A DNA stretch of 64,000 nt from the NCBI GenBank assembly GCA_035356615.1, contig DAOQSN010000001.1:186001-250000 (forward strand), in the 5' to 3' direction. The translations under genes were made by a program, and so were the position numbers. Shown piece after piece: positions 17,909 to 26,019 of this stretch. This DNA is from JAKQDH01 sp029558835 (GTDB lineage: Bacteria > Planctomycetota > Phycisphaerae > UBA1845). The stretch's first letter is position 1. Each line of letters starts with the position of its first letter. Below the pieces are notes generated by a model, which did no database searches, was not told the origin of the DNA, and worked only from the letters and a program-made list of their open reading frames with translations.

Positions 17909-19543
17909 ATGGGAAACTGCGGGTTGATGGACCTGGACGCACGCCCGGCAGAATCTGCGTCCACGGTAGCGGGCCGACCCCTCAGAGTGCTGCTCGCCGA
18001 TCCCCCCGCGCTCGAGGACGACTACGACAAGGCCTATCCCAACCTGGGGCTGCTCCAGTTGATCTCGTACCTGCGTCAGGAGACGCCGCTGCCTGACGAC
18101 GACATTCTGTTTCTGGATCAGCTTCACGGCCTGGACGACCACCTGCGGCTCATCGCCGAGCAGCGCCCCGCCTTATACGGGATCAGCTTCTCGTTTCTGA
18201 CCCAGCGAGTGGCCTACCGCACCATCAACGCCGTGAAGCGGCGTTTCCCCGAGCTGCCAGTGATCGCGGGCGGGCCGCACCCCACGGCCGCACCTGAAGA
18301 AGTCATGCAGCAGACGGCCGCCGACCTCGTTTGTATCGGCGAGGGTGAGCAAACGCTCGCGGACGTCGTGCGCGAGTTGCTGGCCGGCGGGCGTGATTTC
18401 ACCGGCATCCCGGGCCTGCTTGTGCGCCGCGGCGATCAGGTGGTGCGCACGGCACGACCGCGCGTGCTGGAGGACCTCGACGCGCTGCCCCCGCTGGCGT
18501 GGGACCGCGTGGACTTTGGCCGGTATACGGGGCAACACTACTGCCGGTCCCAGCCGCAGAGCTGCATCGTGGTCAGTCGCGGCTGTCCGCACCAGTGCAC
18601 GTTCTGCTCGCTGCCGGTCTGGCGGGCGGCCAAGCCCTACGTTCGCCTGCGCCGTCCGGACGGCATCGCCCGCGAGGTGGACTGGCTCTATCGCCTGGGC
18701 GTGCGCGAGATCAAGATGGTCTCCGACGAGATCAACGTCACGCTGCCCTGGGCGAAGGAGGTGTGTCGCGCCATCATCGCCCTGGGACACCGCGATCTCT
18801 ACTTCCAGTGCAACCTCCGTGCTGACAAGGTGGATGACGAACTGGCCGCGCTGTTCGCGCGCATGAACATGTGGCTCGTGCACCTGGGCGTGGAGAGCGC
18901 CAACGATCGCGTGCTGGCCGGCATTCGCAAGCGGGTCACCGTGACGCAGATCGAGGAATGCCTGCGCCTGCTCAAGAAGCACGGCGTGCGTGTTCTGCTG
19001 TTCATGATGGCGTTCCAGCTTTGGGAGGAGGATGGTCGGCTGGAGTGGGAGCGACCGGCTGAGGTGCGGCACTCGCTGGCGTGGTCGTGGCGGCAGTTCC
19101 TGCGCGGGCGCATCGCTTACATGACCTGGTCGATCACCACGCCCATGCCCGGCGCCCCGCTGTACGATATCCTCGAACGACACGGGCTGCGCACGGCCGC
19201 GCAGGTGTTGGAGAACTGGGACCGCAACAAGGACTACCTGGGCGTCGAGCTCTCGTCGCTGGGCATCTCGGGGCGGACGAAACAACGCCTGCTGCGCGCG
19301 GGAATCCTGTCCAAGGGCGTCTTCGCCCTGCGCAGCGGCCACTTCGACTGGCGCCGCAACTTCTACCGCTTCGGCATCCTGCTGCGCAGCTTCCGGGGAC
19401 GGCGGGTGCGAAGACCGAGGCAGCAAGCCTCCAAGGGTGCCCAAGACGCACGACGGCGCGAGAACGCGTCTACTCAGCTTGTCCTACTCCCACGGGAGCC
19501 TTGCTGGAGAAGTACGGCTCCAGGACCGGATGCTGGGTGTTGA
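17909..19543 (+). CDS. B12-binding-domain radical SAM protein
   Basis: A 544-residue protein with an N-terminal cobalamin-binding-like Rossmann domain (VLLADPPALEDDYDKAYPNLGLLQL at about 27-50, then GISFSFLTQRVAY, VIAGGPHPTA and CIGEGEQTL) and a radical SAM TIM-barrel whose cluster motif is C226-x3-C230-x2-C233 in SRGCPHQCTFC. Later family signatures are FQCNLRADKVD and LVHLGVESANDRVLAGIRK. The reaction is unknown; relatives include methylases and carbon-skeleton enzymes. The start at 17909 follows GAGGG by about eight bases. The last 40 residues look like non-native read-through: they are antisense to the end of the convergent retropepsin gene, so the true C-terminus may be lost. Confidence 0.85.
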   Translation: MGNCGLMDLDARPAESASTVAGRPLRVLLADPPALEDDYDKAYPNLGLLQLISYLRQETPLPDDDILFLDQLHGLDDHLRLIAEQRPALYGISFSFLTQRVAYRTINAVKRRFPELPVIAGGPHPTAAPEEVMQQTAADLVCIGEGEQTLADVVRELLAGGRDFTGIPGLLVRRGDQVVRTARPRVLEDLDALPPLAWDRVDFGRYTGQHYCRSQPQSCIVVSRGCPHQCTFCSLPVWRAAKPYVRLRRPDGIAREVDWLYRLGVREIKMVSDEINVTLPWAKEVCRAIIALGHRDLYFQCNLRADKVDDELAALFARMNMWLVHLGVESANDRVLAGIRKRVTVTQIEECLRLLKKHGVRVLLFMMAFQLWEEDGRLEWERPAEVRHSLAWSWRQFLRGRIAYMTWSITTPMPGAPLYDILERHGLRTAAQVLENWDRNKDYLGVELSSLGISGRTKQRLLRAGILSKGVFALRSGHFDWRRNFYRFGILLRSFRGRRVRRPRQQASKGAQDARRRENASTQLVLLPREPCWRSTAPGPDAGC

Positions 19544-19994
19544 TGTAATCCCCCGGGGTTGCCAAGAAACTGGTCCTCGCAATCGGGTTCCAGCACAGCG
19601 CCCACTGCCGGAGAATATCCCAACCCAGGATGTTTATCCGGATGCTGCCCGCCTCGAACCCATGCCTCAGACTTCTCCCCGCTACGCAGCACATCTCTTC
19701 GTTCAGCTTCACCTCCTGCCTATCGCAGCAAATTGCGTAGAGGTCTACTCCCGGCGCCGTTCGCATCTCGAGCTCGCCAAGTATGCTCTGAACAGGCTTG
19801 GCGTCCGTGCCAGGCTTGAAGTTCGGAAAAGCGCCCCTGAGGATGCTCTCATAGTGCGGGCAGATGAAGGTGCGCTCGGCCCCGGTGTCCACTGCAAAGG
19901 GGAAAGACCTCCGCTCAGCGCGCTTGTGGAATCTGACGTCCACCGCGAGCCCGATAACCTTGCGCCACACACGCCGGAGGGCAATAACAGGCAT
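19470..19994 (-). CDS. retropepsin-like aspartic protease
   Basis: A 174-residue cytoplasmic-looking protein. The active-site motif FPFAVDTGAERTFI (DTG at 36-38) and the later hydrophobic-hydrophobic-Gly motif INILGWDILRQW (120-131) are the two signatures of single-domain retropepsins, which must dimerise to form one active site. The start at 19994 is supported by GGGAGG six bases upstream; the frame is open to 20060. A small gene (20085-20363) lies just upstream on the same strand and probably forms an operon with it. The 3' end overlaps the convergent radical SAM gene by 74 bases. Local GC is lower than in the neighbours, suggesting acquisition. The substrate is unknown. Confidence 0.75.
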   Translation of the reverse strand: MPVIALRRVWRKVIGLAVDVRFHKRAERRSFPFAVDTGAERTFICPHYESILRGAFPNFKPGTDAKPVQSILGELEMRTAPGVDLYAICCDRQEVKLNEEMCCVAGRSLRHGFEAGSIRINILGWDILRQWALCWNPIARTSFLATPGDYINTQHPVLEPYFSSKAPVGVGQAE

Positions 19995-20084
19995 CTGCCG
20001 CCTCCCAATGTGATGGAGTACAACTGCGATCGCTGTGGCCACGCTGTGCACCACGGGCACGGCAGACGAGTCGCAAACTGAGGG

Positions 20085-20363
20085 TCAGAGCATCAGAACG
20101 TGGTGCTTGTCGGGCAGCTGCAGCACAACCGCGCCTTCCTGCTGCTCGGCGCTGAGGCTGCTGCTGTAGAATTCCTCAGCCTGGGAGTACGAACGGAAGG
20201 CTTCGACCCTTACGGATCCGCCTTCTAGATAAGCGACAGCGGCTCCGCCTGGGTGCCGGGCTGCGAGCCTCTCCAACTGTGCTTCCAGCACCGCGTGACA
20301 CTTGTCAACTTGCAGCAAGTTACACACCGAACGTACCTCGCTGGGCCCCGCGCCGGGCCCCAA
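20085..20363 (-). CDS. small hypothetical protein paired with the retropepsin gene
   Basis: Up to 92 residues, of which the part from CHAVLEAQLERLAARHP onward looks coding: an amphipathic helix, a strand pair (AAVAYLEGGSVRVEAF), a Ser/Tyr/Glu-rich helix (YSQAEEFYSSSLSAEQQ) and a final strand ending VLML. A GTG at 20327, with GAGGT about eight bases upstream, is a likelier start than the ATG at 20363. The gap to the retropepsin start is about 90 bases. No family recognised. The constant-looking order (small acidic protein, then protease) suggests an adaptor or substrate, which is inference. Confidence 0.5.
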   Translation of the reverse strand: MGPGAGPSEVRSVCNLLQVDKCHAVLEAQLERLAARHPGGAAVAYLEGGSVRVEAFRSYSQAEEFYSSSLSAEQQEGAVVLQLPDKHHVLML

Positions 20364-21016
20364 TCAAGCCGTTCGCCCTCCGACACGCCGTACCGATTCC
20401 CGGAACCCGTATCGCGGGCTCGGTCCTCTGTCAACTCCCCGGACCAGCGTCTCTCTCATCGACGCCTGGAACCCCCGACTCGACCCGGCGCTGTCGGCAC
20501 GCGTTGGCTCTGGCGCTCAACGCCGCCCAACACGTCCCTTGAACACCAACGTGACGGTAGCCACACCACAGCGGTCTCGCAGTATGTGCACGCGGCAAGA
20601 TCGGCGGAGCAACCCCGAGAAACAGCCCCGACGGGTCGATTGCCCATCTTAACCCGTCAACGCGGGGAATGCAAGGCCGAAAGGCCCGAACCAACGTCCA
20701 ACGCATCTACGCCCGATATGATAGGCAAGTTCGGCGCTCGCGTGATTCTCACCACACGCCTCACGTCGGATGGGCTCTACATCCCGGCAAGACGTAACCT
20801 GCGGTGCAAAGATTGCCGTGCCCTGCTCCGTCCGAAGACCACGTGAGCGCGATGTGTAGGGCCACCGGGCTTGGTGCGGCCGAGGAAAAGAACCCGCGCT
20901 TCATGTGTATAAGGGACACAATAACGCGACGGGCTTGAAGACCTGTAGCGAGCAAAGCGGAAGGAGACCACGACTGAATTCGCGGCTTCTTCCATCGGCG
21001 CTCCGCTTGGCTCGGC
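20364..21016. other. gap of lower GC, no gene seen
   Basis: No reading frame on either strand has a plausible start, ribosome-binding site or recognisable motif. Base composition is noticeably less GC-rich than flanking genes, as in the neighbouring retropepsin pair, so it may be part of the same acquired or decayed segment. Confidence 0.4.
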
Positions 21017-21907
21017 TCAAGGATACCGCCACTCCTGCCCGCTGCCGGGGTCCCACTTGTAGTCAACGTGGGGATCGGCGCGGTAGAGGGGGTTGTTGGG
21101 GTCCTGCCCGGCGTCGAAGCCCAAGCCGTTCCACATCCGGTTGTCGCGGTACACCTCCCGCGGGTCCACTCGTTCCCCGTGGCCGTCAACGAAGATGGCG
21201 GCCGCCCTGCCTAGGTGCCGGTCCGACAGGTATGACCGCCAGTTCAGGTAGGCATACGGCTCAGGCGCGCCACCGCTGAGGGTCCGTTCGCTCCAGACCG
21301 GGATGTAGGTCGGGTCCAGGGTGTAGCCGTGGTTGCCGAAGCGCAGTGCATCCTGCCCATCGTTGAGCGGCTTGGGTACGTAGTCCAGCTTCCAACCAGT
21401 GCCGTCACAGTCGGCGAAGGCGATCGTCATCTGGGGCATGCGCACGTCCCGCACGGGGAACCGCTCATACGGTGGCCGGGGGTTCCTCGTGTCGGTGTTG
21501 TCGCGGAGGCTGCCGAGGTACTTGTAGTTGTAGCCATAGGAGTTGTTCCGCCCGACGACCCAGTCCGGCGTGCTGGGACAGCTCTGCACCTCGTAGCCGT
21601 CCAGTAAGTATGCCATTGCATTAAACCAACGGATGCGCGTGTCCGCAGGGTCGTTGACGCGCACCTGGTGGGCTGGGAAGTGCTTGAAGTCATTAAGATA
21701 GAGAAGCATGCCTCGTCCCAGGTCGCGGCAGCGGCTCAGACACACCACGGCTCGGGCGTGCTGCCGCGCTTTGTTCATTGACGGCAGCAGAATGCTGATC
21801 AGCAACGCCAGGATGGCAATCACGACCAGCAGTTCGACCAGGGTGAAACCGCCGCAAAGCCGGTGGCAACCAGCACGACTACCCGGACCACTCGTGTGGA
21901 CACTCAT
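21017..21907 (-). CDS. prepilin-type N-terminal cleavage/methylation protein with H-X9-DG motif
   Basis: A 296-residue exported pseudopilin-like protein of the kind expanded in Planctomycetota. After a basic leader comes the prepilin peptidase site and hydrophobic helix GGFTLVELLVVIAILALLI (cleavage after Gly20, with Phe next and Glu at +5). The extracellular part includes RNNSYGYNYKYLG, a conserved Tyr/Asn-rich feature, and near the C-terminus RHLGRAAAIFVDGHGE, which fits the H-X9-DG motif exactly. The ATG at 21907 follows AAAGGAA. In relatives it is handled by a type II secretion/type IV pilus-like machine; no such machine is encoded nearby. Its partner or structure is unknown. Confidence 0.9.
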   Translation of the reverse strand: MSVHTSGPGSRAGCHRLCGGFTLVELLVVIAILALLISILLPSMNKARQHARAVVCLSRCRDLGRGMLLYLNDFKHFPAHQVRVNDPADTRIRWFNAMAYLLDGYEVQSCPSTPDWVVGRNNSYGYNYKYLGSLRDNTDTRNPRPPYERFPVRDVRMPQMTIAFADCDGTGWKLDYVPKPLNDGQDALRFGNHGYTLDPTYIPVWSERTLSGGAPEPYAYLNWRSYLSDRHLGRAAAIFVDGHGERVDPREVYRDNRMWNGLGFDAGQDPNNPLYRADPHVDYKWDPGSGQEWRYP

Positions 21908-22142
21908 CGTTGGTTCCTTTCAGCACCGGTGTCCGACCGTTCTGCAAGTGAGACGAACTCACCCCGAGCGCGTTAGCAGCGGCCAGTGGGTGTGGCGTTC
22001 GACGCGGGGGTACGGCCTCTCGCCCAGTGCGGGAGCCTGGAGAAACCGCCACGCGTGCAGCGGACAACCGCGGCCCTGTGAGCGGAAGCCGGCGGAATGC
22101 CATTTGCCGTGCGATCGGTTCTGCTGCACGCGGGCGGTCGGT

Positions 22143-22171
22143 TTGAAATCCACCCTCGGGTACGGTAAGTT
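22143..22171 (+). promoter_or_regulatory. sigma-70-like promoter of glyA
   Basis: TTGAAA, a 17-base spacer and TAAGTT, ending 49 bases before the glyA ATG, in an AT-richer patch of the 313-base gap between glyA and the divergent prepilin gene. The rest of that gap shows nothing else recognisable. Confidence 0.5.
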
Positions 22172-22220
22172 AGCTATTTTGACCTTGTTGCGGGTTTCGT
22201 GTTTCCGTTGGAGATGGTCA

Positions 22221-23483
22221 ATGATGTCTTCACGTGCCAGTGCCCGGTTTGAGGCGATCCAGGCGGTCGATCCCGAGATTTACCCGATCATGCAGGCGGA
22301 GGTGCGGCGGCAGCAGAGTACGCTGGAGCTGATCGCCTCCGAGAACCACGTCTCCCCGGCCGTGCTGGAGGCGCTGGGGTCCGTCTTCACCAACAAGTAC
22401 GCCGAAGGGTACCCCGGCAAACGCTACTACGGCGGCTGCCAGAACATGGACGGGGTCGAGGACCTCGCCCGGGCCCGGGCCAAGCAGCTCTTCCACAGCG
22501 ACCACGTGAACGTGCAGCCGCACTCGGGGACGCAGGCGAACGCGGCCGTCTACTTGGCGGTGCTCCAGCCGGCGGACACGATCCTCTCGCTGAGCCTCGC
22601 CCACGGCGGCCACCTGTCGCACGGCCTGAAGGTAAACATCAGCGGCCTGCTGTACAACGTGGTCCCCTATGAGGTGGACCGCGCCAACGAGCAGATCAAC
22701 ATGGCCGAGGTTCGCCGGCTGGCGAGGGCACACAAGCCGAAGCTCATCCTCAGCGGCGCCTCAGCTTACCCCCGCACGCTCGATTTTGAGGGCTTTTCCG
22801 AGATTGCGCACGAGGTGGGCGGCCTGCACATGGCCGACATCGCCCACATCGCGGGCCTGGTGGCGACCGGACTGCATCCCAGCCCGATCCCCAACGCGGA
22901 CTTCGTCACGACCACGACGCACAAGACGCTGCGCGGCCCGCGCGGGGGCATGATCATGTGCAAGGAAGCGCACGCGAAGCTGCTGGATTCGCGGGTGTTC
23001 CCCGGCTCGCAGGGGGGCCCGCTGATGCACTGCATCGCCGCCAAGGCCGTGGCGTTTGCGGAGGCACTGAAACCTGAGTTCAAGGCCTATCAACAGCAAA
23101 TCCTCAAGAACGCACAAGCTCTGGCCGAGGCGTTGGTGGCCAAGGGCAACCGCCTCGTTTCCGGCGGGACCGACAATCACCTGATGCTGCTCGATCTGCG
23201 GCCTGCCTACCCCGACGTGACGGGCAAGCAGGCGGAGGACTGGCTCGGGTTGGCGGGCATCGTCGTCAACAAGAACATGATCCCGTGGGACGAGCGCAAG
23301 CCGACGCAGACCAGCGGCCTGCGTCTGGGGACGCCCGCCCTGACCACGCGGGGGCTGAAGGAGCCTGAGATGCGCGCCATTGCCGGCCTCATCGACCGGG
23401 TGCTCCGCGCCCAGGGTGAACCGAAGGTAATCGAGGCGGCTGCGGCTGAGGTCCATTCGCTCTGCGAGCAGTTCCCGCTATGA
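22221..23483 (+). CDS. glyA: serine hydroxymethyltransferase
   Basis: This PLP enzyme interconverts serine and glycine and loads tetrahydrofolate with a one-carbon unit in the cytoplasm. The 420 residues match the family length. Diagnostic stretches are LELIASENHVSPAVLEALGS, TNKYAEGYPGKRYYGGC, the PLP site VTTTTHKTLRGPRGG with Lys235, and FPGSQGGPLMH. Near the C-terminus, GLRLGTPALTTRG binds the folate substrate. The start is the first of two adjacent ATGs, with GGAG seven bases upstream. It has its own promoter candidate. The following gene begins in an ATGA overlap with its stop codon, which suggests translational coupling. Confidence 0.98.
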   Translation: MMSSRASARFEAIQAVDPEIYPIMQAEVRRQQSTLELIASENHVSPAVLEALGSVFTNKYAEGYPGKRYYGGCQNMDGVEDLARARAKQLFHSDHVNVQPHSGTQANAAVYLAVLQPADTILSLSLAHGGHLSHGLKVNISGLLYNVVPYEVDRANEQINMAEVRRLARAHKPKLILSGASAYPRTLDFEGFSEIAHEVGGLHMADIAHIAGLVATGLHPSPIPNADFVTTTTHKTLRGPRGGMIMCKEAHAKLLDSRVFPGSQGGPLMHCIAAKAVAFAEALKPEFKAYQQQILKNAQALAEALVAKGNRLVSGGTDNHLMLLDLRPAYPDVTGKQAEDWLGLAGIVVNKNMIPWDERKPTQTSGLRLGTPALTTRGLKEPEMRAIAGLIDRVLRAQGEPKVIEAAAAEVHSLCEQFPL

Positions 23484-24298
23484 CGCTGGGGACCAGCGGG
23501 GGACACCGGACCGGCGTGGAGCTGGCACCTACCACGTCGCCCGCAGGACAGCGGGGCCACGGGTCGGCTGTCGGCGGTGCCGGCGGCGGGCTCCGGGGGT
23601 GCGGCCGGCCGCGATCAGGCACGCGCCGCGTGTCGTTTCTGCTTGGGACCGTCCTGGCCGGGCTTGCCGGCGCCTGCACCGGGCACGGGCGGATGTGGCT
23701 GGTGCCCCTCAGTTCCAGCCGCATCAGCGAGGCCGCCCCGCTCCTCCATCAGGTTAAAACACATAAATGTTACTACTGGTTGAATCAGGACGGAGAGCTC
23801 ACGGTGGCGATGGAGGCGGTTCGCCCGTCGCTTGTGGGGCGACTGGGGAGTGAGGAGTTTCGGGCTTCGCTGGTGCTCGGCGAGCTGCCGGCCGGGCGGG
23901 GTCGGGACTATCGCGTGACCCGGCGCACGCTTCGGCTGCAAGCGCGGGAGGGCTGGGCGCACGCGCGGGCGGCGTCGCTGACGGGGATTGTGGCCGTGTG
24001 GAGGAAGGAAGGCGAACAGCGTTGGCACGGGCGGTTTCGCATCCTGGCACGGCAGCAGGCGTTTCTGGCGTTGCTGGGTTGGGGGCGAGACAGCGACGTG
24101 TTGCTGCTGGGGGAGTTCGTGGCGGTGCCCGGTCAGGCCCAGGGGGAGGCGATTCTCGCTCTCACTGAGGAGGGCGGCATGGAGCGGGATGCGCCCCCCG
24201 TGACGGGACGGGCGGGTGGCACGGCGCCGGACCGCGGCGGGCGACGGGAAGATGTCGTCGGCACCGCAGGCGGGGATGGCGGGGCCGAGCGCGAGTAG
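23480..24298 (+). CDS. hypothetical protein, possibly exported
   Basis: Not recognised. The frame starts in an ATGA overlap with the glyA stop and runs 272 residues. The first 50 are Gly/Arg-rich; a GTG at 23630 would instead give MSFLLGTVLAGLAGACTG, a possible lipoprotein or signal-anchor start, and I think this is the likelier N-terminus. The central part (CYYWLNQDGELTVAMEA, FRASLVLGELPAGRGRDYRV, WHGRFRILARQQAFLALLGWG) looks like a compact beta-rich domain with real codon character. The last 60 residues are low-complexity Gly/Asp/Arg. Its link to glyA is positional only. Confidence 0.55.
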   Translation: MTLGTSGGHRTGVELAPTTSPAGQRGHGSAVGGAGGGLRGCGRPRSGTRRVSFLLGTVLAGLAGACTGHGRMWLVPLSSSRISEAAPLLHQVKTHKCYYWLNQDGELTVAMEAVRPSLVGRLGSEEFRASLVLGELPAGRGRDYRVTRRTLRLQAREGWAHARAASLTGIVAVWRKEGEQRWHGRFRILARQQAFLALLGWGRDSDVLLLGEFVAVPGQAQGEAILALTEEGGMERDAPPVTGRAGGTAPDRGGRREDVVGTAGGDGGAERE

Positions 24299-24420
24299 CG
24301 CCGGCCGGCCGGTGATCGCCGCGCTGACTGCCACCAGCGAGCATGCACACGAGGGCCGCCACACACGTGCCGGCCCGCTGGGAATGGTGATCGCTACGGG
24401 ATTCGCCGATACCCCCACGG

Positions 24421-24526
24421 GAGAGCATGGCGGCGCTGCGCTTGGCCATGCCACCCCGCACCGTCGGTCGGTCTCCCGATTGGGTGGCGCTGTTTTGGGT
24501 TTCACGGGCGGGACGCCCGTGCCACG
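24421..24526. repeat. half copy of family A plus a family F palindrome
   Basis: 24421-24456 reads GAGAGCATGGCGGCGCTGCG then CTTGGCCATGCCACCCC, the right arm of the family A hairpin. Its flank CACCGTCGGTCG...GATTGGGTGG matches the inverted flank of the copy at 30138. 24498-24526 is the family F palindrome seen at 3271. They fill most of the 276-base gap before the next gene. Confidence 0.65.
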
Positions 24527-24574
24527 CTGCTTTCCTACGGGTTTCGGGTCTCGGTGGAAGATGAGGTAGGTCTC

Positions 24575-25933
24575 ATGTCGGCATTGCTGGGGCTGCTGTT
24601 GTGGTGCGGTGTCGGGGCGGGAGCGGAGGTGCCGACGGCGGGGGGGCCTTTCGTCAGCGTCCCGTTCGCGGAGGCGTGCGCGGCGGCCGGCAGGGCACAC
24701 AAGCTCGTGCTCATCTACTTTGACGAGGCGGGCAACGCGGACTGCACTCGTTTCGACGAGCAGACGTGGACCGACGGTGGGGTACGGAAGTGGATGGCCG
24801 AGCACGCTGTGGCGATGCAGCCGCTGGCGGCGGAGGGCGAGTTGTTGGCGGCGCGTTTCGCGGTGACCGCGGTGCCGACGGTGATTGTCGTGTCCCCGCG
24901 CGGGCTGAAGCGTGCTCACCTGACGGGATTCCACGAACCGGCGGCCCTGCTGGAGGCGCTAGACGCGCGTTTGCGGGATACGGATCCGGTGGCGGTAACG
25001 TTGAGGCGGCTGGAGGAGGCGGGAGCGAGCGATGCCCCGGCGCGGATCGCGCACGCCAGGGCGTTGGCGGAAGCAGGGCGGCAGGAGGAGGCGCTGGCGC
25101 AGTTCCTGCGGTGTCTCGATGCGGCGGGGGAGAAAGAGGGCCGCCTCGGTGGCGGCGCGCAACTGGTGGCGGTCACGGAGATCGGTGAGCTGGCGGCGGA
25201 TTATCCGCCGGCCCGAGAGGCCCTGCGCACGCGGCGCGATGCCGCGCGCGAGCGGTTGCTGAGCGGCACGGCGCGGCAGTTGGACCCGGCCCTGCTGGCG
25301 ATGATGAACACCGAGCTGGGCGACATCGAGGGCACGCTGAGCCTGTATCAGCAGATGCACACCCAGCAGCCCCATAGCGTGATGACGGGGCTGTTGCGGC
25401 AATACGCCGTGGATTCACTGCTGAAGGCGCATCGGTACGCGGAGATTGCGGAGCTGATCGACGTGAAGGCTGCGGTGCGCCGAGCTTACGATCTGCATCA
25501 GGAAGACAGTCAACGGCCGCTGCCCGGCGGTGGGGGTGACGTGGAGCGGTTCCGGGCGTTTGAGCGGCGTACGTTCGTCGAGCGGAATGTCAAATACTAC
25601 GAGGCGCTCGTCGGGATGGAGCGGCCCGAGGACGCGGCCGCGGCGGCCGAGCTGATCCTCAAGGTCGATGACAGCGCGAGCACCTATGCCGCGCTGGCCG
25701 CGGCGGCCCTGCGCACGGGTAAGGTGAGCGAGGTGCATCTCCAGCAGGCCCGCAAGGCACTGGAACTGGCCCCGCAGCCCTCGGTCGAGACCGTCACGAC
25801 GCTCGTGCGCGTCCTGCAACGGCTGGGCCGAAACGAGGAGGCGGCCGGGATCGTGCGGGAGCAGGCGGAGAAGTTCTCCGACCCGGAAGGCGCGGCCGCC
25901 ATCCGTGAGCTGCTGCCGGGGCCGACACCGTGA
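24575..25933 (+). CDS. exported thioredoxin-fold protein with TPR-like repeats
   Basis: A 452-residue protein. MSALLGLLLWCGVGAGA is a signal peptide. Residues about 20-125 form a thioredoxin-like domain: LVLIYFDEAGNADCTRFDEQTW at the active-site end (a single Cys, not CxxC), then ARFAVTAVPTVIVVSPRG with the cis-Pro strand. The remaining 300 residues are helical and contain TPR-like units such as EEALAQFLRCLDAAGE and DAAAAAELILKVDDSA, with AARKALELAPQPS-type endings. The GAGG before ATG 24575 sets the start; the frame is open from 24554. With only one Cys it is unlikely to be a disulfide reductase. Probably a periplasmic scaffold or chaperone-like protein. Confidence 0.75.
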   Translation: MSALLGLLLWCGVGAGAEVPTAGGPFVSVPFAEACAAAGRAHKLVLIYFDEAGNADCTRFDEQTWTDGGVRKWMAEHAVAMQPLAAEGELLAARFAVTAVPTVIVVSPRGLKRAHLTGFHEPAALLEALDARLRDTDPVAVTLRRLEEAGASDAPARIAHARALAEAGRQEEALAQFLRCLDAAGEKEGRLGGGAQLVAVTEIGELAADYPPAREALRTRRDAARERLLSGTARQLDPALLAMMNTELGDIEGTLSLYQQMHTQQPHSVMTGLLRQYAVDSLLKAHRYAEIAELIDVKAAVRRAYDLHQEDSQRPLPGGGGDVERFRAFERRTFVERNVKYYEALVGMERPEDAAAAAELILKVDDSASTYAALAAAALRTGKVSEVHLQQARKALELAPQPSVETVTTLVRVLQRLGRNEEAAGIVREQAEKFSDPEGAAAIRELLPGPTP

Positions 25934-26019
25934 GGAGATTGGCGAATGGCGATTGTCGATTGACGATTGGGGTGAGCGGTGGTTGGCGAGCCGTGGGTGG
26001 GGCTCGTCCGGCCGAGCAG

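Noticed and set aside
20253..20846. 197-residue frame on the plus strand
   Set aside because: It overlaps the small minus-strand gene, has no start signal and no domain-like pattern.
19400..21000. possible defence or prophage island around the retropepsin pair
   Set aside because: Only two small genes and an empty stretch are present; no integrase, phage or nuclease gene supports it.
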